DNA from: Alphaproteobacteria bacterium
Lineage (GTDB): Bacteria > Pseudomonadota > Alphaproteobacteria > Caulobacterales > Parvularculaceae
DNA length: 12,353 nt
Assembly (NCBI GenBank): GCA_030428745.1
Contig: JAUIEG010000026.1
Coordinates: 1-12,353 of the forward strand
Direction: 5' to 3'
The notes beneath the pieces were generated by a model. The model did no database searches. It was given only the letters and a program-made list of their open reading frames with translations, and had not been told where the DNA came from. The position numbers and the translations under genes are program-made. Positions 1-5,974 of the stretch are shown here, one piece after another (positions within the stretch are counted from its first letter, which is position 1; every line of letters starts with the position of its first letter).

Positions 1-1
1 G

Positions 2-553
2 CTCGATATTCCCGCTGTCAGCCATGTATTCAATTACGACGTGCCAATTCATTCTGACGACTATGTGCACCGTATCGGACGCACAGGGCGCGCTGGACTG
101 AAAGGCGCCGCGATGATGCTGGTGACCCCCGCAGACGGCAAACATTATGACGCCATCTTGAAAACCATCGGCGCTGAAGAAATCGAGGCGCTCGACTTCT
201 CGAAATTCTTCGAAGAAAATCCCGTGTCCGAAAGCCGCTCCCGCGGCGGCAAGGATGCGAAAGAGAGCCGCGGACGGCGGTCGTCTTCCCGCCGCGACGG
301 CCGCAAGTCTGAGCCCACGCCTGAGCCCAAGCCTGAAAATGAAGTGGCGGCGGAAGCGGAGAAACCTGCTGAAAACGACGCCAAATCCGCCGAAGACGAC
401 GCGCCGAAGAAGCAGCCGCAGCGCAATGAGGCTCGTACACCATCCCGCCGTCGCAATAACGGAGAGGCGCGCAGCTCGCGGCGCCGCGAAGAGGCCGTTG
501 TTGGGCTGGGCGATCATGTCCCGGCCTTCCTGATGCGCGAAGTCGCCCGTTAA
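2..553 (+). CDS. DEAD-box ATP-dependent RNA helicase, C-terminal part (5'-truncated by the window edge)
   Basis: Only the last 183 residues are present; the frame is open from base 2 and stops at TAA 551-553. The first residues (LDIPAVSHVFNYDVP) are helicase motif V and the strand after it, and residues 23-32 (HRIGRTGRAG) are motif VI, whose arginines contact ATP in superfamily 2 helicases. The RecA-like domain 2 ends around residue 70. The remaining roughly 110 residues are a low-complexity tail rich in Arg, Lys, Glu, Ser and Pro, which in RhlE/CsdA-type proteins binds RNA non-specifically or docks to partners. By family it would unwind short RNA duplexes in ribosome assembly or mRNA decay. 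The Q motif, Walker A and DEAD motifs lie outside the window, so the subfamily (RhlE-like is my guess) cannot be settled. A hairpin that may end transcription follows 22 bp after the stop. Confidence 0.93.
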   Translation, partial: LDIPAVSHVFNYDVPIHSDDYVHRIGRTGRAGLKGAAMMLVTPADGKHYDAILKTIGAEEIEALDFSKFFEENPVSESRSRGGKDAKESRGRRSSSRRDGRKSEPTPEPKPENEVAAEAEKPAENDAKSAEDDAPKKQPQRNEARTPSRRRNNGEARSSRRREEAVVGLGDHVPAFLMREVAR

Positions 554-575
554 CTTCTGATTAAGGTCAGCTTAT

Positions 576-620
576 AAAGGATTTGCCTACAGCCGCATCA
601 GGCTCTTTAGGCAATCCTTT
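576..620 (+). terminator. Stem-loop terminator after the helicase gene
   Basis: The arms AAAGGATTTGCCTA (576-589) and TAGGCAATCCTTT (608-620) are complementary over 13 pairs with a single bulged T. An inner stem AGCC (591-594) / GGCT (601-604) stacks on top. The 3' arm ends in CCTTT and has no long T-tract, so it may be a weak intrinsic terminator or an RNA-stabilising 3' hairpin. It lies 22 bp after the helicase stop and 66 bp before the diguanylate cyclase start, which suggests separate transcription units. Confidence 0.6.
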
Positions 621-635
621 ACTGCAGTCGCCTAG

Positions 636-657
636 TTTCTCCCGAAACGGGGAGAAA
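636..657 (+). other. Second inverted repeat in the leader of the diguanylate cyclase gene
   Basis: TTTCTCCC (636-643) and GGGAGAAA (650-657) form a perfect 8-bp inverted repeat around a 6-base loop, ending 29 bp before the ATG at 687. It is separate from the preceding terminator-like hairpin. It could be an operator half-site pair or a leader-RNA hairpin; the sequence does not decide between them. Confidence 0.4.
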
Positions 658-686
658 GACACCCATGTGCAGTATCCAGGGGCGTC

Positions 687-1751
687 ATGACTGTGAATAG
701 CGAAACAACGCATCAGTTTGCGGAATTGGCGCTGGCGGCGTTGAAAAAGACCGGCCTTGCCGCGACACCGCGAAATTACGAGCTTTGGTATGCGCATGTT
801 GAAGGGAAAAACCCTTCCCTGTCCGCGCATATCCAAAAGGCTATGGATTCTGAAGGAAAGGTCTCGCAGGAAAAAGCGGACCTGCTCTACAAAAAACTGA
901 TCCAGCATTCCGACATTTCGAACGATGTCATCGACCTGATGACGCGGTTTCACACCGAAGTCACCGATCTTTACGACCTTGTCGAACAGACAGGTGAAAA
1001 CGCCCAAGGCCATTCCGAAAAGCTTTCGGATATTTCCGATCAGCTTCGCGACTCCAGTGAAAAATATCCTGCAGTCGGCGCTCTTCTCGAAGGCGTTATT
1101 TCGGTCGCCAAAACAATGCGGGAAGAAAACAAATACCTTGAAGATCGTCTCGCCGCATCCATAGAAGAAGTAAATACGCTGCAACGCGATGTGGAAGCCA
1201 TTCAGCGCGAAGCCATGCAGGATGCGCTGACCGGCGTCGCCAATCGCGCCACCTTCGATCGTTCACTTGAAAAACACATGAGTGAAGCCATAGAAAATGG
1301 AGAACCGCTGGCGCTTGTGCTCGGCGATATCGATCATTTCAAGAAATTCAACGACACCTGGGGTCATCAGACCGGCGACCAGGTTCTGCGGCTCGTGGCG
1401 GAAGTCATGAACGCCAATGTCAAAGGCATGGACCTGCTCGCCCGTTATGGCGGCGAGGAATTCGCTGTCGTATTGCCGGGGACAACGCTGGAGAATGCGC
1501 GCAAACTAGCGGACAGAATTCGCGGCGCCGTCGAATCCCGACGGCTGCGCAAACGCCGAACCGATGAAGATCTGGGTGTCATCACGATGTCGATGGGCGT
1601 TGCGCAACTAAACGGATCTGACACAATGGAAGCCTTGATCGAACGCGCAGATAGCTGCCTCTACGCAGCGAAAAGCGCCGGACGCAATCGCGTTTGCGAC
1701 GAAAACGAGCTTGAAGGCCCGGATACAGAAACACGCCAGGGCGTAGCCTGA
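687..1751 (+). CDS. GGDEF-domain diguanylate cyclase
   Basis: This 354-residue protein should make cyclic di-GMP from two GTP. The GGDEF domain covers about residues 175-340: DALTG at 179-183, a metal-site LGDIDHFKKFND region near 212-223 (D214), and the active-site loop GGEEF at 255-259, a catalytically competent variant of GGDEF. The product-inhibition I-site (RxxD five residues before the loop) reads KGMD at 246-249, so its Arg is Lys and feedback inhibition may be weak. Residues 1-75 carry an ATPRNYELWYAHVEG segment that I associate with other alphaproteobacterial GGDEF proteins. Residues 75-175 look helical or coiled-coil and probably dimerise or sense a signal. There is no membrane segment or signal peptide, so the protein is cytoplasmic. 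The ATG at 687 is preceded by a modest AGGGG ribosome site. Its stop lies 2 bp from the stop of the convergent isomerase-like gene. Confidence 0.95.
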   Translation: MTVNSETTHQFAELALAALKKTGLAATPRNYELWYAHVEGKNPSLSAHIQKAMDSEGKVSQEKADLLYKKLIQHSDISNDVIDLMTRFHTEVTDLYDLVEQTGENAQGHSEKLSDISDQLRDSSEKYPAVGALLEGVISVAKTMREENKYLEDRLAASIEEVNTLQRDVEAIQREAMQDALTGVANRATFDRSLEKHMSEAIENGEPLALVLGDIDHFKKFNDTWGHQTGDQVLRLVAEVMNANVKGMDLLARYGGEEFAVVLPGTTLENARKLADRIRGAVESRRLRKRRTDEDLGVITMSMGVAQLNGSDTMEALIERADSCLYAAKSAGRNRVCDENELEGPDTETRQGVA

Positions 1752-1753
1752 GC

Positions 1754-2320
1754 CTAGCCCTCCATATCCTCGACAAGCAGCCCGAAGCGATCATGACCCC
1801 AATATTTTTTTGGGCCCATGACTGCAAAAGGAACGCCAAACACGCCATCTTCTGCAATCAGATCGCGATGACATTTCATCTCGGCGGCGACGCTTTGGTC
1901 ATCTTGCGCTAATTCGACAGCGTTCTTGTCCCAACCGGCTTTTTCCGCACAACCTTCAAGGACGGACAAATCGGAAATATCTCGTCCCTTGCCCCAGCGG
2001 GCGTCCGATACTTCCAGCGCGAAGGCGAGCCCTTTGCCATCCCTCACGGCCGCAACAGCGGCTTTGTAAGAGGCCGTCAGATCCACATCGAAAGGTTGAG
2101 GCGGGTTTATCGGCAGCCCCATGCGCATGGTCATCCGCGGCGCATCCTGCATGTAATAGGCAAGCTTCAGCGGGTTTGCGGTGGGATCGTTGAAAGCCAC
2201 GCCTTCAGGCGGGCCTGTGAACGGGATGAGCTCGGCGTCTACCCCCTCCCGCGCCAGAATATGAAGGCCGAGCCGGGAATAGGGACTTCGAAATGAATGA
2301 TAAACGCGAATCGGCGGCAT
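1754..2320 (-). CDS. DsbA-family / 2-hydroxychromene-2-carboxylate isomerase-like protein
   Basis: This 188-residue cytoplasmic protein has the thioredoxin fold of the DsbA/HCCA-isomerase/GST-kappa group. The N-terminal strand leads into SFRSPYS (9-15), where DsbA would have CxxC. A Ser there is typical of glutathione-dependent HCCA isomerases and kappa-class GSTs. The cis-proline loop is GVPF (162-165), and the C-terminal KKYWGHDRFGLL (171-182) matches the FWGxDRxxxL signature of HCCA isomerases. The middle is helical, as in the family. Known members isomerise an intermediate of naphthalene degradation; here no ring-cleavage genes are nearby, so a more general glutathione-linked detoxification role is likelier (inference). 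It is divergent from an HxlR regulator and shares its control region. The ATG at 2320 is preceded by a GGGAAG-type ribosome site. Confidence 0.88.
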   Translation of the reverse strand: MPPIRVYHSFRSPYSRLGLHILAREGVDAELIPFTGPPEGVAFNDPTANPLKLAYYMQDAPRMTMRMGLPINPPQPFDVDLTASYKAAVAAVRDGKGLAFALEVSDARWGKGRDISDLSVLEGCAEKAGWDKNAVELAQDDQSVAAEMKCHRDLIAEDGVFGVPFAVMGPKKYWGHDRFGLLVEDMEG

Positions 2321-2359
2321 GGAGCTTCCCTTTTCTTTTGCAATGAGCGGATCAATTTA

Positions 2360-2382
2360 GTAACTTTTATTTTGCAAGTTAC
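2360..2382. promoter_or_regulatory. HxlR-type operator 1 (isomerase side)
   Basis: GTAACTT and AAGTTAC form a perfect inverted repeat separated by 9 bases. Flanking bases extend it to 9-bp arms, TAGTAACTT (2358-2366) and AAGTTACTA (2376-2384). It lies about 40 bp before the isomerase-like start and overlaps the -10 of that gene's candidate promoter. HxlR dimers bind short inverted repeats of this kind, so autoregulation and control of the divergent gene are likely. Confidence 0.7.
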
Positions 2383-2400
2383 TATCTTCGCGCGTAACTT
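2372..2400 (+). promoter_or_regulatory. Candidate promoter of the HxlR gene
   Basis: TTGCAA (2372-2377) and TAACTT (2395-2400) are separated by exactly 17 bases, giving a start near 2407 and a leader of about 24 bases. Both boxes sit inside the predicted operators, which fits repression by steric block. Confidence 0.45.
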
Positions 2401-2404
2401 GCAA
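2376..2404 (-). promoter_or_regulatory. Candidate promoter of the isomerase-like gene
   Basis: On the minus strand TTGCAA (2404-2399) and TAACTT (2381-2376) are again 17 bases apart. This is the mirror image of the plus-strand promoter and nearly coincides with it, so two polymerases could not easily occupy the pair together. Confidence 0.45.
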
Positions 2405-2416
2405 TAAAAAAGTGAC
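2394..2416. promoter_or_regulatory. HxlR-type operator 2 (regulator side)
   Basis: GTAACTT and AAGTGAC are separated by 9 bases, the same length and spacing as operator 1 with one mismatch. Read on the opposite strand it lines up with operator 1 along most of its length, so the two sites face each other with centres 34 bp apart. It overlaps the -10 of the candidate plus-strand promoter and ends 14 bp before the regulator ATG. Confidence 0.65.
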
Positions 2417-2430
2417 CATAAGAGACCCGC

Positions 2431-2784
2431 ATGCCCAAGACGCCGGATTTCAAACGTTCTCCCTGCCCACTGGCGGTGACCCTCGACATTGTTGGAGACA
2501 AGTGGTCGCTGATCGTGATCCGCGATCTCTTTCGTGGCGTAAGCCGGTACAATGATTTTTTGAAATCACCGGAGGACATGACCACGAACATTCTCGCCGA
2601 GCGGCTGAAGCGTCTCGAAGGACATGGCCTGATCTCGAAATCCGCCTATCAGGAAAATCCAGTGCGCCATGAATATGCGCTAACAAAAAAAGGCCGCGCG
2701 TTGGGGCCGGTGCTGCGCGAAATCGTTCATTGGGCGAACGCTTATTATCCGGGCACAATCAAACCGTCGTTCGATAAGCTCTAG
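2431..2784 (+). CDS. HxlR-family winged-helix transcriptional regulator
   Basis: The 117 residues are the usual length for HxlR proteins. The N-terminal CPLAVTLDIVGDKWSLIVIRDL (starting at C12) is the family hallmark. The winged helix follows: a recognition-helix region around TTNILAERLKRLEGHGLI, then a wing with RHEYALTKKGRAL. Cys12 lies where the redox- or electrophile-sensing Cys sits in YodB, HypR and QorR, so sensing of quinones or aldehydes is plausible but not shown. The gene is divergent from the DsbA/HCCA-like gene, with two matching operators between them. It probably represses both that gene and itself. Its stop is 2 bp from that of the convergent J-domain gene. Confidence 0.95.
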   Translation: MPKTPDFKRSPCPLAVTLDIVGDKWSLIVIRDLFRGVSRYNDFLKSPEDMTTNILAERLKRLEGHGLISKSAYQENPVRHEYALTKKGRALGPVLREIVHWANAYYPGTIKPSFDKL

Positions 2785-2786
2785 AT

Positions 2787-3251
2787 TCAACCGTCAAGAC
2801 GGCGCAGCAAGAGGTCGCGCGCTTCGTTGATCTTCGCCGCAAGGTAGTCCGTGCCCCCTTTATCGGGATGAAGCTGCGCAATGAGTTTCCGGTATGCGCT
2901 GCGCACATCCTCTGCGCTGGCGCCGGGCTTAAGACCAAGCACCGACAAGGCTTCTTCCTCGCTCATCCGGCGCGTCGGCGGCGACGACGGCGGCGCCTCA
3001 CCAGTGTCTGCGTCACCTGCGCGGGCGCGCCAGGCCTCTATCGCGGTCACGCCGCCCGCCGCCAGTAGAACCATGAAAGCCAAAGGCCAGAGCTTTGCCG
3101 CTAACAGCGCCGCTGATAAAGCAAGCCAGACGACCAACTTCATGATGGTCATCGGCCGCTCGCCTCCCCCCTCGCGATTTCCCGCAAGACGAAAAAGCAG
3201 CCAACCCGCAGCTGCGAAAGCAATGAAGAGCGCGATCAGGGCTATAGACAT
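2787..3251 (-). CDS. Membrane-anchored J-domain (DnaJ-like) protein
   Basis: This 154-residue protein has an N-terminal membrane helix (about 2-22), a short basic/glycine linker, and a second hydrophobic stretch (about 36-72, one or two helices). A Pro/Ser linker follows, and the C-terminal J domain spans about 96-154. The J domain keeps the HPD tripeptide (H128-D130) needed to stimulate DnaK-type ATPase activity, followed by KGGTDYLAAKINEARD as in TIM14/DjlA-like proteins. It lacks the Gly/Phe and zinc regions of DnaJ, so it is a type III co-chaperone that would recruit DnaK to the membrane. It starts 51 bp after mipZ on the same strand and is probably cotranscribed. The ATG at 3251 lacks an obvious Shine-Dalgarno sequence. 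No client can be deduced. Confidence 0.88.
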   Translation of the reverse strand: MSIALIALFIAFAAAGWLLFRLAGNREGGGERPMTIMKLVVWLALSAALLAAKLWPLAFMVLLAAGGVTAIEAWRARAGDADTGEAPPSSPPTRRMSEEEALSVLGLKPGASAEDVRSAYRKLIAQLHPDKGGTDYLAAKINEARDLLLRRLDG

Positions 3252-3302
3252 AAGACGACCATAGCCGCACGATCACCCAAGAGCGATGCCGCCCGATAGC
3301 GA

Positions 3303-4163
3303 TCAGGCCGCCGCGGCGCTCTTTTTCTCGCCGTCTTCAGACGATTCAGCCGCAGGATGGTCTTCCACTGGAAGTTTTAGGGACGCCACCAGAGAGCGAA
3401 TCTCAAGGCGCGCCGTTACATGGCTCATAGTGGAGAGCCGGACCGGCGAATTGACGCCGCCGAGATCAAGCAAAGTCAGCCCGATGGGAAAGAGCTCGCG
3501 ATAGATCACCCTGTCGCCAAAACCACGGGCCAGCCGGAAACCGATCCGCGAAGACAGCTCTTCAAGCTTGTCTCCCATGGTTTTCTTATTGCGAGCCCTG
3601 GTCGCAGACAGGCGGTTGCGCATGACGATCCAGTCGATGCCGCCGCGCACCCCCATCATCGCCCGCTGCTTGCGGGCGGTCCAAACCATTTCGCTGTAAA
3701 GGCTGGGGCCGAGCACCTTGCCCGTTCCGGGATCGACTTTGGCTAGCAGGTCAAAGTCCACAAAGCTGTCATTCAGCGGCGTGACAATCGTATCCGCGTG
3801 CAGATGGGCGAGTCGCGACAAGTGCGTGTTCGCGCCGGGACAGTCGATTACGACGAAATCATAGCCTGCCAGCGATTTGAGTGCATTTTTAAGGCTTTCC
3901 GTCTCTTTCTTCTGGGACTCGGCGCGACTGTCGAGAGAGGACGGCTCAACCGTCACAATCTTCGGAAAAACAAGCTCTTTGTCATTGTTTTCGCAGAACT
4001 TTTTCCGATTCTCCAGATATCGGGTCAAACTACCCTGACGTAGATCGAGATCCATCGCCCCGACCGTCTTGCCAGAGCGCAGGAGCGCCACGATCAAATG
4101 CATGGCGGTCGTCGATTTGCCGGAACCGCCCTTTTCGTTCCCGAGCACGATTACGTGAGTCAT
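3303..4163 (-). CDS. mipZ: MipZ, ParA-like ATPase positioning the division plane
   Basis: The 286-residue protein resembles Caulobacter MipZ along its length. The deviant Walker A box is KGGSGKST (11-18; signature K11 and catalytic K16), followed by MDLDLRQGSLTRYLENR near 37-53 and a Walker B VVIDCPG (D107). The block VTPLNDSFVDFDLL, then PSLYSEMVW..RKQRAM and DRVIYRELFPIGLTLLDL, is characteristic of MipZ rather than ParA or MinD. In Caulobacter, MipZ forms a gradient from ParB at the poles and inhibits FtsZ polymerisation away from midcell. The tail after about 265 is acidic and Ala-rich and looks disordered. A J-domain gene follows it; a divergent chaperone gene lies upstream. A GATTC (GANTC) site sits at 4257-4261; in Caulobacter mipZ expression depends on CcrM methylation at GANTC. 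Confidence 0.95.
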   Translation of the reverse strand: MTHVIVLGNEKGGSGKSTTAMHLIVALLRSGKTVGAMDLDLRQGSLTRYLENRKKFCENNDKELVFPKIVTVEPSSLDSRAESQKKETESLKNALKSLAGYDFVVIDCPGANTHLSRLAHLHADTIVTPLNDSFVDFDLLAKVDPGTGKVLGPSLYSEMVWTARKQRAMMGVRGGIDWIVMRNRLSATRARNKKTMGDKLEELSSRIGFRLARGFGDRVIYRELFPIGLTLLDLGGVNSPVRLSTMSHVTARLEIRSLVASLKLPVEDHPAAESSEDGEKKSAAAA

Positions 4164-4177
4164 TGAAAGCGTCCGCT

Positions 4178-4201
4178 CTCGGCCCCTGAAGGCCGGGTTT
4201 T
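4178..4201 (+). other. Small GC-rich hairpin with a T run between mipZ and the chaperone gene
   Basis: CTCGGCC (4178-4184) and GGCCGGG (4191-4197) pair over 7 positions with one G-T wobble around the loop CCTGAA, followed by TTTT. Read on the plus strand it resembles a short intrinsic terminator or attenuator, but it lies upstream of both divergent genes. It might end antisense transcripts leaving mipZ or fold in the mipZ leader. It may also be chance. Confidence 0.3.
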
Positions 4202-4269
4202 CATCGATTTTGCTTACTCATGGGAAACTCTCCCCCTGTAATTTCGACTGTGAGACGATTCTGAGGCTT

Positions 4270-5094
4270 ATGGCGATAGCGAAGAGATATAGCCTTTTGG
4301 CGCGCCTTCTCACGGCGCTGTCGCTGCTGTTCACTGTTCAGACGGCAGCGCACGCTGATATGGGGCTTTCGCCCCTGCGTCAGGTTCTGAGCCGGGACGA
4401 ACCAGTCGCAGAATTCACCGTCTCCAACCCCTCCGACCGAATTCTGGACGCGAAAGTTACCTGGACCGATTTGGCGGCGACGGAAACCGGCTATGATCCC
4501 GCAGACCCGGAGTTGCGCGCGGAACTGAGCGCTGCGCCATGGCTTGTGGTTTCACCGGCGAGTTTTCGATTGAAACCTGGCGCGCGTCAAACGGTGCGCG
4601 TCGAAATCAAAAGCGGCGTGAAACTGCCAAAGGGCGAACGCCGCTCTCACCTGCTGATAGAAACAGAAGCGTCACGCTCCGCTCTTCGCAAAGCGAGCAC
4701 CGGCCTTCAGGTGGATGCGAGCCTTGGCATGTCGGCGCCGGTTATCCTGCGCAATGGCGGCAAGGCGGACGCGAAGATTGCAGACGTTCGTCTGCTGCGC
4801 GACGATGACGGAACATTGATGCTTGAAACATCGATCGAACCCAAAGGCGAGTGGTCGAGCTACGGAAGGCTGGTTGTAACCTACACGCCCAAAGGCGGCG
4901 AAAAGGAATTGCTCGGCCTGCGCGACAATGTCGCCGGATACACCGACGCCGCCCTGCGCAAAGTAAAAATTCCATTCGGTTATGTTTCGCTTGGAGCAGG
5001 TGAACTCGTGGTTCGCTATGAGGGCGCAGCCGAGTTTGCGGGCGTAACGTTCGATGAGCGCGCGTTTGACATCGCGCCGCCGGTAAACGACTAG
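4270..5094 (+). CDS. Periplasmic PapD-like (pilus-assembly type) chaperone
   Basis: From the ATG at 4270 the product has 274 residues. It opens with a Sec signal peptide: basic MAIAKR, a hydrophobic core to about 24, and probable cleavage at AHA|D after residue 29. A longer frame from TTG 4210 would put 20 polar residues in front of this signal, so I prefer 4270, which follows GAGG by only 3 bases. The mature N-terminus (GLSPLRQVLSRDEPVAEFTVSNPS) begins an Ig-like domain of the PapD type. The segment SFRLKPGARQTVRV (98-111) matches the beta-strand region typical of these chaperones. A second beta-rich domain runs to about 270. Known members deliver subunits to an outer-membrane usher; no usher or pilin is in the window, so the client is unknown. 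Its stop codon overlaps that of the convergent SPOR gene within CTAG (5091-5094). Confidence 0.85.
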   Translation: MAIAKRYSLLARLLTALSLLFTVQTAAHADMGLSPLRQVLSRDEPVAEFTVSNPSDRILDAKVTWTDLAATETGYDPADPELRAELSAAPWLVVSPASFRLKPGARQTVRVEIKSGVKLPKGERRSHLLIETEASRSALRKASTGLQVDASLGMSAPVILRNGGKADAKIADVRLLRDDDGTLMLETSIEPKGEWSSYGRLVVTYTPKGGEKELLGLRDNVAGYTDAALRKVKIPFGYVSLGAGELVVRYEGAAEFAGVTFDERAFDIAPPVND

Positions 5095-5837
5095 TCGCCG
5101 TTCTCCGCAAGCGACAACCGATCCCCCTCAAAACTCGCCACAGAACAGAAAAGCCCTTTGGCTTTTAGTTGTCCGCACAAAACTTCCGCCTTGTCTCTGG
5201 CCGCAAAGCCTCCGCCAATAAGCCGCAGAAAGCGCCCCTTCCCTTCAACATTGACGCCTTCAACACGCGGTTCCAACAGACCGAGTTCGTCCGGGTTTTC
5301 CCGCTGCAATTGCCGCCAGCCAGTGCGGGCTTCATCCATCTTGCGATAGGAAGCAAGATGAACGCCGAAGAGCACGCTTTCGGTTTGGATATCGCCTTCA
5401 GCCTCGTTTTCAAAAACCGTTTCGTTGGACGCGAAAGTGGGCTGCACCAGCCGCGGCGCCGTCTCAACAGGCACGTCAGTTTTGGCGAGCGCTGGAGAGG
5501 CTGCATCGTCAACAACAGCATTGGGCCGCGACGCCGCGTCACCCACTGTAATTTCAGGCGCCGGGGGCAATTCAGGTTCCGGATCTTTCAGTTCAGGCGC
5601 ATTGCCCCCCGCCTGCTGGTCACGCTCACGCTGGAGCGCCAGAAGTTCGTTGGCAAGGCGCGCGTTTTGTGACTTGAGTTTTGCTACTTCGGCTTCGAGG
5701 GACGCCACCTGCACGTTGGCCGCGTCAATGTCACTTTCGCGGCCCATAGCGATATCGTCCGAGCCGCCCGAAAAAGAAGCGCAGGCTGAAAGAAGTCCCA
5801 AAATCAAAAATGCGCCAAGAGGTCTGATGATCGGCAA
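5091..5837 (-). CDS. SPOR-domain lipoprotein
   Basis: This 248-residue protein has a lipoprotein signal with lipobox LSAC (lipidated Cys19). The following Ala-Ser carries no inner-membrane retention Asp, so outer-membrane anchoring is likely. Residues 36-74 form a predicted coiled coil, 75-150 are a Pro/Ala/Glu-rich linker, and about 154-235 are a SPOR domain (FGVHLASYRKMDEARTGW to LFCSVASF) with a Cys pair at 221 and 231 as in several SPOR domains. SPOR domains bind denuded glycan strands of septal peptidoglycan, so a role at the division site is expected. The only suitable start is TTG at 5837, ten bases after a GGGAG ribosome site; no in-frame ATG or GTG precedes the signal sequence. A promoter lies about 40-70 bp upstream. 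Confidence 0.87.
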   Translation of the reverse strand: MPIIRPLGAFLILGLLSACASFSGGSDDIAMGRESDIDAANVQVASLEAEVAKLKSQNARLANELLALQRERDQQAGGNAPELKDPEPELPPAPEITVGDAASRPNAVVDDAASPALAKTDVPVETAPRLVQPTFASNETVFENEAEGDIQTESVLFGVHLASYRKMDEARTGWRQLQRENPDELGLLEPRVEGVNVEGKGRFLRLIGGGFAARDKAEVLCGQLKAKGLFCSVASFEGDRLSLAENGD

Positions 5838-5875
5838 GGGCCGGTTTCTCCCTGAGAATCCAGAATCGCTAACCT

Positions 5876-5904
5876 ATAATAAGCATCCCGCCCCCCGGGT
5901 CCAA
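5876..5904 (-). promoter_or_regulatory. Promoter of the SPOR lipoprotein gene
   Basis: On the minus strand TTGGAC (5904-5899) and TATTAT (5881-5876) are separated by 17 bases. This predicts a start near 5869 and a leader of about 32 bases. Two GAATC (GANTC) sites, at 5856-5860 and 5863-5867, fall just after the predicted start. Confidence 0.55.
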
Positions 5905-5937
5905 TGCCTTGATGAAAAAGCGGAAAAAAAGACGCAA

Positions 5938-5974
5938 GAAAAACGGCCGATGGCGTGATTCTTACAATCCGGCC
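5938..5974 (-). terminator. Weak terminator-like structure at the end of the three-gene operon
   Basis: Read on the minus strand, GGCCG (5974-5970) can pair with CGGCC (5949-5945) across about 20 bases, after which come TTTTT and a second long T-rich tract (to about 5913). The stem overlaps the stop codon of the upstream hypothetical gene. The stem is short and the loop long, so this is a modest candidate. Confidence 0.35.

Noticed and set aside
4210..4269. Longer start (TTG) for the PapD-like chaperone
   Set aside because: It would place 20 polar residues before the signal peptide; the ATG at 4270 gives a normal secretion signal.
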